64,000 nt of DNA from Corallococcus caeni (GTDB taxonomy: Bacteria; Myxococcota; Myxococcia; Myxococcales; Myxococcaceae): assembly GCF_036245865.1 (NCBI RefSeq), contig NZ_BTTW01000005.1, positions 62,001-126,000 of the forward strand, written 5' to 3'. The position numbers and the translations under genes were made by a program. Below the pieces are notes generated by a model, which was given only the letters and a program-made list of their open reading frames with translations, did no database searches and was not told where the DNA came from. This document shows positions 59,584 to 64,000 of this stretch, piece by piece; positions within the stretch are counted from its first letter, which is position 1; each line of letters opens with the position of its first letter.

Positions 59584-60726
59584 TCAGCGGCCCGCGCAGA
59601 AGCGGGCCACCGCCTGCGTGAGCGCGGCCTCGCAGCGCACCAGGTCCTCCATGGGGACGAACTCGCCCGTCTGGTGCGCGACGCGGATGTCGCCGGGGCC
59701 GAACACCACGGCCTCCGCGCCCAGCTCCGTGAGCTGGGGGGCCTCCGTGCCGAAGGACACCGTTTCGGAAGCGTTGCCGCTCACCTCTTCCAGGAAGCGC
59801 ACCACGTCCGCGTCGCCGCGCGTGTGGACGCCGCGGTCCATGCGCAGCACCTTGATGCGCGCCTCGTAGGCGGGCTCGTCGCGCATGAGCTCCTGGCGGA
59901 TGTGCTCCATCATCTCGGGGACGCGCTCGGCGGCCTGGCCGGGGATGGGGCGCCACTCCACGGTGAAGCGGCAGGAGCCGGGCAGGACGTTCTTCGCCTT
60001 GCCGCCCTGGATGAGGCCCACGTTCACCGTGGTGAAGGGCGGCTGGAAGCCCTCGTCGCGGTCCTCGCGCAGGACGGTGTGGGCCAGCGTCTCCAGCTTC
60101 TGGAGGAAGCGGCCGGCGCGGAAGATGGCGGACGCGCCCAGCTCCGGGTACGCGCTGTGCCCTTCCTTGCCCAGCACCTCCACCTCCGCCAGGCAGTAGC
60201 CCTTGTTGGCGCGCACGGGGATGAGGCGCGTGGGCTCGCCGACGATGGCGTGCTTCGCGCGGCCCAGGCCCGCGGCCACCAGCTTCTTCGCGCCCACGAG
60301 GCCAACTTCTTCATCGGCGGTGAGGATGACGAGGAGGGGTGCGTCCAGCTTCGGCAGGTCCTTGCGCGTGGCGGTGTGCAGCGCGCAGGCGATGAAGCCC
60401 TTGGTGTCACAGGCGCCGCGGCCGTACAGCTTGCCGTCGCGTTCGGTGAGGCGCAGCGCGTCCGTCCAGGCGGCGTCATAGGGCACGCAGTCGGAGTGGC
60501 CCACCAGGGCCAGCGCGGCGCGGTCGGCGTCGCCCTTGCGCGCGACGAGGTTCACCTTCGCCACGCCCGCGTCGTCGGTGTAGTGCTGGCGCTCGGCGGT
60601 GAAGCCGGCGGCCTCCAGCCGCGCCTGGGCGTAGTCGATGAGGGGCGCGTTGGGGCGCGAGGACGTGGTGTCCAGCGCCACCAGTTCCGCCAGGGTGGCC
60701 CGCAGCGCGGGCAGCGTGTCGCTCAT
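59584..60726 (-). CDS. argE: Acetylornithine deacetylase (M20 peptidase family)
   Basis: 380-residue cytosolic dizinc hydrolase producing ornithine from N-acetylornithine in arginine synthesis. Metal ligands are seen in LALVGHSDCVP (His), GRGACDTKGFIA (bridging Asp) and VILTADEEVGLVGA (catalytic and metal Glu). The lid/dimerisation domain follows with TTVNVGLIQGG and NVLPGSCRFTVEWR. Other M20 enzymes, such as succinyl-diaminopimelate desuccinylase, look similar, so the substrate is likely but not certain. A single gene, convergent with the DUF2652 gene. Confidence 0.85.
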   Translation of the reverse strand: MSDTLPALRATLAELVALDTTSSRPNAPLIDYAQARLEAAGFTAERQHYTDDAGVAKVNLVARKGDADRAALALVGHSDCVPYDAAWTDALRLTERDGKLYGRGACDTKGFIACALHTATRKDLPKLDAPLLVILTADEEVGLVGAKKLVAAGLGRAKHAIVGEPTRLIPVRANKGYCLAEVEVLGKEGHSAYPELGASAIFRAGRFLQKLETLAHTVLREDRDEGFQPPFTTVNVGLIQGGKAKNVLPGSCRFTVEWRPIPGQAAERVPEMMEHIRQELMRDEPAYEARIKVLRMDRGVHTRGDADVVRFLEEVSGNASETVSFGTEAPQLTELGAEAVVFGPGDIRVAHQTGEFVPMEDLVRCEAALTQAVARFCAGR

Positions 60727-60798
60727 GGGACGGCCTCCAGTCAGGCCACCTCCATGCCACCGCCCGCGCCGCGACGCCAGTGCGCCCGTGCCCCTCGG

Positions 60799-62220
60799 TT
60801 ACAGGCCGGACGTGGGCTCCTGCGCGGGCGCCGCGTCCGGGTTGCCCAGGCCCTTGAGGATGGCGGGTTCGGACGCGCTCACGTGGCCCACGTAGAAGAC
60901 CCCGTGGTAGCCCTCCTTGTTGGGCGAGTCCCAGGCGTGCATGAAGAAGCGGTCGCCGTTGTCCTTGCCCTTCGCTTCCTTCACGCCGCAGTCCAGCTTG
61001 CGGCTCTGCTCGTTCGCCGCGCAGATCCACGCCGTCCCGCTGTCGTAGGCCATGTCCAACGCCGTGACGTCGTCGAGTTGGTCCTTCAGCAGGTAGCCCA
61101 TGGGCCGGTACTGCTTGTCCCACGGCAGGCCCTTCGCCGTGCGCGAGTGGATGTTGCCGCTCACTACCAGGTGGAAGCGCTGGGGTGCGGCCTTCACCTG
61201 AGCCAGCACCGTCTTCGTCAGCGCGTCCTCGCGCTGCTGGCCGGAGAGCTTCGGGTGGTCATAGACGAAGACCGCCACGTCCAGGCCCTGTGCGCGCAAC
61301 TGGCGCAGCTGCTCCAGCATGTTCGCCACCGCCGCGCTGCCCCGGCCGTCCGGATACGGGCTGCGCCAGAAGGGGGCCTCCATCAGCTTGAGCCAGTCCA
61401 CCTCACCGCCCTGGCTCTGGAGGAACGTGGTGATGCGCGCCTCGTTCTCCACCGGCAGCTCCAGGCCCACCGTCACCGGCACTCCTGACGTGACGAGCTG
61501 GCACACGGACTGCGCGATGAAGCGCGGCACCTCCTGCGTGCCGTGCAGTTCGCCGAGCAGCAGCACCCCACCCGCCTTCGCCTGCTTCGTCAGCCCCAGG
61601 ATGGACTGGCCGCACTCGGTGAACGCCGGTGCCGCCTTCGCCACGGGCTGCTCCGTCTTCGTCGGCTGCTTCTTCGCCAGCTTGGGCATGATGCCCCGGA
61701 ACACGCGCCACTCCATGGTCAGGTCGCGCGTGCCCTGCCCCGACTCCATGTAGAAGGCGTTCTCCCCCACCGGGAAGGCCAGCCGGTCCGACTCGTCTTC
61801 AGGGCTCAGGTTCTCGGAACCGCTACCGTCAGAGTCAATGGTCCGGCCAGCGGCAGTGCCCCAGTCCAGCTCCTTTCCGGGCCGGGACAGCGTCTTGTTC
61901 GCCGACTTGGTGATACGGATGACCCACAGCTTGCTCTTCGTGGGCGTCTCGCGCTTGCCCATGACCATGTAGCGGTGCCAGTAGCCGGCGATCTTCGAGC
62001 CGCCGAACTCCTGCTTCCACTCGGTCTCCAGCACCATGCTGCCCCGGTCCTCGCGGTAGGGCAGGTGCGCGTCCGTGAAGTATTGCCGGACCGACGGCCA
62101 CATCTCCTCCAGCGGCACGTCGTAGACGGCCTCGTAGTCCGGCGTCTCCAACTCCTGCCGTCCGGCGCAGCCCACCGCCAGGAGCAACGCCAGCCATCCC
62201 ACCTTCAACATCGAGCGCAT
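60799..62220 (-). CDS. ChaN-like lipoprotein, copy 1
   Basis: 473 residues. The lipoprotein signal ends in LLLAVGC. An N-terminal domain of about 190 residues (YEAVYDVPLEEMWPSVRQYF onward), not assigned to a family, is followed by a C-terminal domain of the ChaN/Tiki-like superfamily: LLLGELHGTQEVPRFIAQ, VTVGLELP, VSGNIHSRTAKG. ChaN of Campylobacter binds haem dimers, while other members are hydrolases. GGAGG eight bases before the ATG at 62220 supports this start over longer frames. Nearly the same protein is encoded just upstream. Confidence 0.8.
   Translation of the reverse strand: MRSMLKVGWLALLLAVGCAGRQELETPDYEAVYDVPLEEMWPSVRQYFTDAHLPYREDRGSMVLETEWKQEFGGSKIAGYWHRYMVMGKRETPTKSKLWVIRITKSANKTLSRPGKELDWGTAAGRTIDSDGSGSENLSPEDESDRLAFPVGENAFYMESGQGTRDLTMEWRVFRGIMPKLAKKQPTKTEQPVAKAAPAFTECGQSILGLTKQAKAGGVLLLGELHGTQEVPRFIAQSVCQLVTSGVPVTVGLELPVENEARITTFLQSQGGEVDWLKLMEAPFWRSPYPDGRGSAAVANMLEQLRQLRAQGLDVAVFVYDHPKLSGQQREDALTKTVLAQVKAAPQRFHLVVSGNIHSRTAKGLPWDKQYRPMGYLLKDQLDDVTALDMAYDSGTAWICAANEQSRKLDCGVKEAKGKDNGDRFFMHAWDSPNKEGYHGVFYVGHVSASEPAILKGLGNPDAAPAQEPTSGL
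61211..61479. repeat. 269-bp block identical in two ChaN-like genes (copy 1)
   Basis: As read base by base, this stretch is identical to 62709-62977, whereas the flanking coding sequence of the two genes differs at many positions. It encodes the conserved core of the C-terminal domain. Confidence 0.8.
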
Positions 62221-62232
62221 TCGCAGTGCCTC

Positions 62233-62254
62233 CATCACGTTCCGCGATGTGATG
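62233..62254. promoter_or_regulatory. Inverted repeat in the leader of ChaN-like copy 1
   Basis: CATCAC and GTGATG arms, 10 bases apart, lie just upstream of the ribosome-binding site. The same repeat occurs at the same place before copy 2 (63740-63761). Confidence 0.35.
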
Positions 62255-62296
62255 AAGAACGCCGTGTGAGCGTTGGGCATATCGCCACCGCGCTCG

Positions 62297-63727
62297 CTAC
62301 AGCGACGACGTGGACTCCTGCGCGGGCGCCGCGTCCGGGTTGCCCAGGCCCTTGAGGACGGCGGGCTCGGATGCCGTCACGTGGCCCACGTAGAAGACCC
62401 CGTGGTAGCCCTCCTTGTTCGCGGAACTCCAGGTGTGCATGAAGAAGCGGTCGCCGTTGTCCTTCCCCTTCGCTTCCTTCACGCCGCAGTCCAGCTTGCT
62501 GCTTTGCTCGTTCGCCGCGCAGATCCACGCCGTCCCCGTGTCGTAGGCCATGTCGAGCGCCGTGACGTCATCGAGCTGGTCCTTCAGCTGGTAGCCCATG
62601 GGACGGTACTGCTTGTCCCACGGCAGCCCCTTCGCCGTGCGCGAGTGGATGTTGCCACTCACCACCAGGTGGAAGCGCTGGGGTGTCGCCTTCACCTGCG
62701 CCAGCACTGTCTTCGTCAGCGCGTCCTCGCGCTGCTGGCCGGAGAGCTTCGGGTGGTCATAGACGAAGACCGCCACGTCCAGGCCCTGTGCGCGCAACTG
62801 GCGCAGCTGCTCCAGCATGTTCGCCACCGCCGCGCTGCCCCGGCCGTCCGGATACGGGCTGCGCCAGAAGGGGGCCTCCATCAGCTTGAGCCAGTCCACC
62901 TCACCGCCCTGGCTCTGGAGGAACGTGGTGATGCGCGCCTCGTTCTCCACCGGCAGCTCCAGGCCCACCGTCACCGGAATTCCCGACGTGACGAGCTGGC
63001 ACACGGACTGCGCGATGAAGCGCGGCACCTCCTGCGTGCCGTGCAGCTCCCCGAGCAGCATCACCCCACCCGCCTTCGCCTGCTTCTTCAGGCCGAGGAT
63101 GGACTGGCCGCACTCGGTGAACGTGGGGGCGTCCTTTGCGCCCGGCGCCTTCGCCACCTGCGGCTCCGCACTCACCGGCTGCTTCTTCGCCAGCTTGGGC
63201 ATGATGCCGCGGAACACGCGCCACTCCATGGTCAGGTCGCGCGTGCCCTGCCCTGCCTCCATGTAGAAGGCGTTCTCCCCCACCGGGAAGGAGAGCCGGT
63301 CCGCGTCGTCCTCCACGCTCAGGTCCGTGACCTCCTCAGGGCCATTGCCAAGGCTCCGGGGAGCGCCCCAGTCCAGCTCCTTGCCGGGCCGCGACAGCGC
63401 CTTGTTCACGGACTTGGTGATGCGGATGATCCACAGCTTGCTCTTCGTGGGCGTCTCGCGCTTGCCCATGACCATGTAGCGGTGCCAGTAGCCGGCGATC
63501 TTCGAGCCGCCGAACTCCTGCTTCCACTCGGTCTCCAGCACCATGCTGCCCCGGTCCTCACGGTAGGGCAGGTGCGCGTCGGTGAAGTACTGCCGGACCG
63601 ACGGCCACATCTCCTCCAGCGGCACGTCGTAGACAGCCTCGTAGTCCGGTGTCTCCAGTTCCTGCCGTCCGGCACAGCCCACCATCAAGAGCAACGCCAG
63701 CCATCCCAGCTTCAGCATCGAGCGCAT
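62297..63727 (-). CDS. ChaN-like lipoprotein, copy 2
   Basis: 476 residues with the same architecture as the downstream copy: lipoprotein signal (LALLLMVGC), an N-terminal domain, and the C-terminal ChaN-like domain with LLGELHGTQEV and SGNIHSRTAKG. The two differ mainly in a linker around residues 145-220 (for example RSLGNGPEEVTDL and the VAKAPGAKDAP insertion). The same GGAGG-8-ATG start is used at 63727. About 76 bases separate each copy from the next, with a conserved leader, so each may have its own promoter. Confidence 0.8.
   Translation of the reverse strand: MRSMLKLGWLALLLMVGCAGRQELETPDYEAVYDVPLEEMWPSVRQYFTDAHLPYREDRGSMVLETEWKQEFGGSKIAGYWHRYMVMGKRETPTKSKLWIIRITKSVNKALSRPGKELDWGAPRSLGNGPEEVTDLSVEDDADRLSFPVGENAFYMEAGQGTRDLTMEWRVFRGIMPKLAKKQPVSAEPQVAKAPGAKDAPTFTECGQSILGLKKQAKAGGVMLLGELHGTQEVPRFIAQSVCQLVTSGIPVTVGLELPVENEARITTFLQSQGGEVDWLKLMEAPFWRSPYPDGRGSAAVANMLEQLRQLRAQGLDVAVFVYDHPKLSGQQREDALTKTVLAQVKATPQRFHLVVSGNIHSRTAKGLPWDKQYRPMGYQLKDQLDDVTALDMAYDTGTAWICAANEQSSKLDCGVKEAKGKDNGDRFFMHTWSSANKEGYHGVFYVGHVTASEPAVLKGLGNPDAAPAQESTSSL
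62709..62977. repeat. 269-bp block identical in two ChaN-like genes (copy 2)
   Basis: Partner of the block at 61211-61479 in the neighbouring gene. Confidence 0.8.
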
Positions 63728-63739
63728 TCGCAGTGCCTC

Positions 63740-63761
63740 CATCACGTGCCGCGATGTGATG
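63740..63761. promoter_or_regulatory. Inverted repeat in the leader of ChaN-like copy 2
   Basis: CATCAC / GTGATG arms with a 10-base spacer, differing from the copy 1 leader by one base in the spacer. Confidence 0.35.
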
Positions 63762-63803
63762 AAGAACGCCGCGCGCGCCGGGCGCATATCGCCACCGCGC
63801 CAG

Positions 63804-64000
63804 CTACAAGCCCGGTGCGGACTCCGGCACGGGCGCCGCGTCCGGATTCCCCAGCCCCTTGTGGATGGCGGGCTCGGACGCGCTCACGTGCCCCACGTAG
63901 AAGACCCCGTGGTAGCCGTCCTTGTTCGCGGAGCTCCAGGTGTGCACGAAGAAGCGGTCGCCGTTGTCCTTGCCCTTCGCGCTCTTCACACCGCAGTCCA
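63804..64000 (-). CDS. ChaN-like lipoprotein, copy 3, C-terminal fragment
   Basis: The last 65 codons of a third paralogue, cut by the window end. The visible end (DCGVKSAKGKDNGDRFFVHT ... GLGNPDAAPVPESAPGL) is closely similar to the C-termini of the two copies downstream. The rest, including its start and leader, lies outside the window. Confidence 0.85.
   Translation of the reverse strand, partial: DCGVKSAKGKDNGDRFFVHTWSSANKDGYHGVFYVGHVSASEPAIHKGLGNPDAAPVPESAPGL

Overview
The window is about 70% GC, and its genes have strongly GC-biased third codon positions, frequent GTG/TTG starts and many ATGA/GTGA/TGATG stop-start overlaps. The gene content points to a fruiting myxobacterium of the Myxococcus/Corallococcus group: an rpoN-lpt block, a large Wzx/Wzy exopolysaccharide locus, and a minor-pilin/PilY1 cluster carrying its own cytochrome c. 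This assignment is inference from gene content. No tRNA, rRNA, CRISPR array, insertion sequence or phage gene was recognised, and no gene-free stretch exceeds about 270 bases.

1-13 kb is mostly housekeeping. It starts with the tail of a peptide ABC permease and dtd, then a minus-strand pair (lipoprotein hydrolase and WapI-like protein) and an unknown gene. Next comes the classical sigma-54 neighbourhood on the minus strand, lpxL-lptC-lptA-lptB-rpoN-[GNAT-lipoprotein]-hpf-ptsN, which links lipid A acylation, LPS export, sigma-54 and ribosome hibernation. astB and a YbaK-type tRNA deacylase follow on the plus strand.

13-46 kb is a surface-polysaccharide locus. It contains two Wzy/O-antigen-ligase-type polymerases (one with a TPR tail), a WecA-type initiating transferase with an extra cytosolic domain, a Wzx flippase and a Wzc-type co-polymerase/tyrosine kinase. 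It also has nine glycosyltransferases, a glycosyltransferase-methyltransferase fusion, four membrane O-acyltransferases, UDP-glucose dehydrogenase, a ROK kinase, two uncharacterised nucleotidyltransferases and a multi-spanning GT-C-like protein. Gene content and order resemble what I recall of the biosurfactant-polysaccharide (BPS) locus of Myxococcus xanthus; this is an inference that needs a synteny comparison.

46-55 kb holds a cytochrome c gene, a small secreted protein gene, and a six-gene type IVa pilus operon: pilX, tfcP, pilY1, pilV, pilW, fimU. This order matches the M. xanthus 'cluster 3' in which the noncanonical cytochrome c TfcP supports PilY1. A near-consensus sigma-54 promoter (47052-47067) lies 56 bp before pilX, and a long inverted repeat sits about 100 bp upstream of the predicted start of transcription. 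A strong GC hairpin follows fimU.

55-64 kb carries mfd, a DUF2652/cyclase-like gene, argE, and three tandem copies of a ChaN-like lipoprotein gene. The third copy is cut by the window end, and the first two share a 269-bp stretch that reads as identical.
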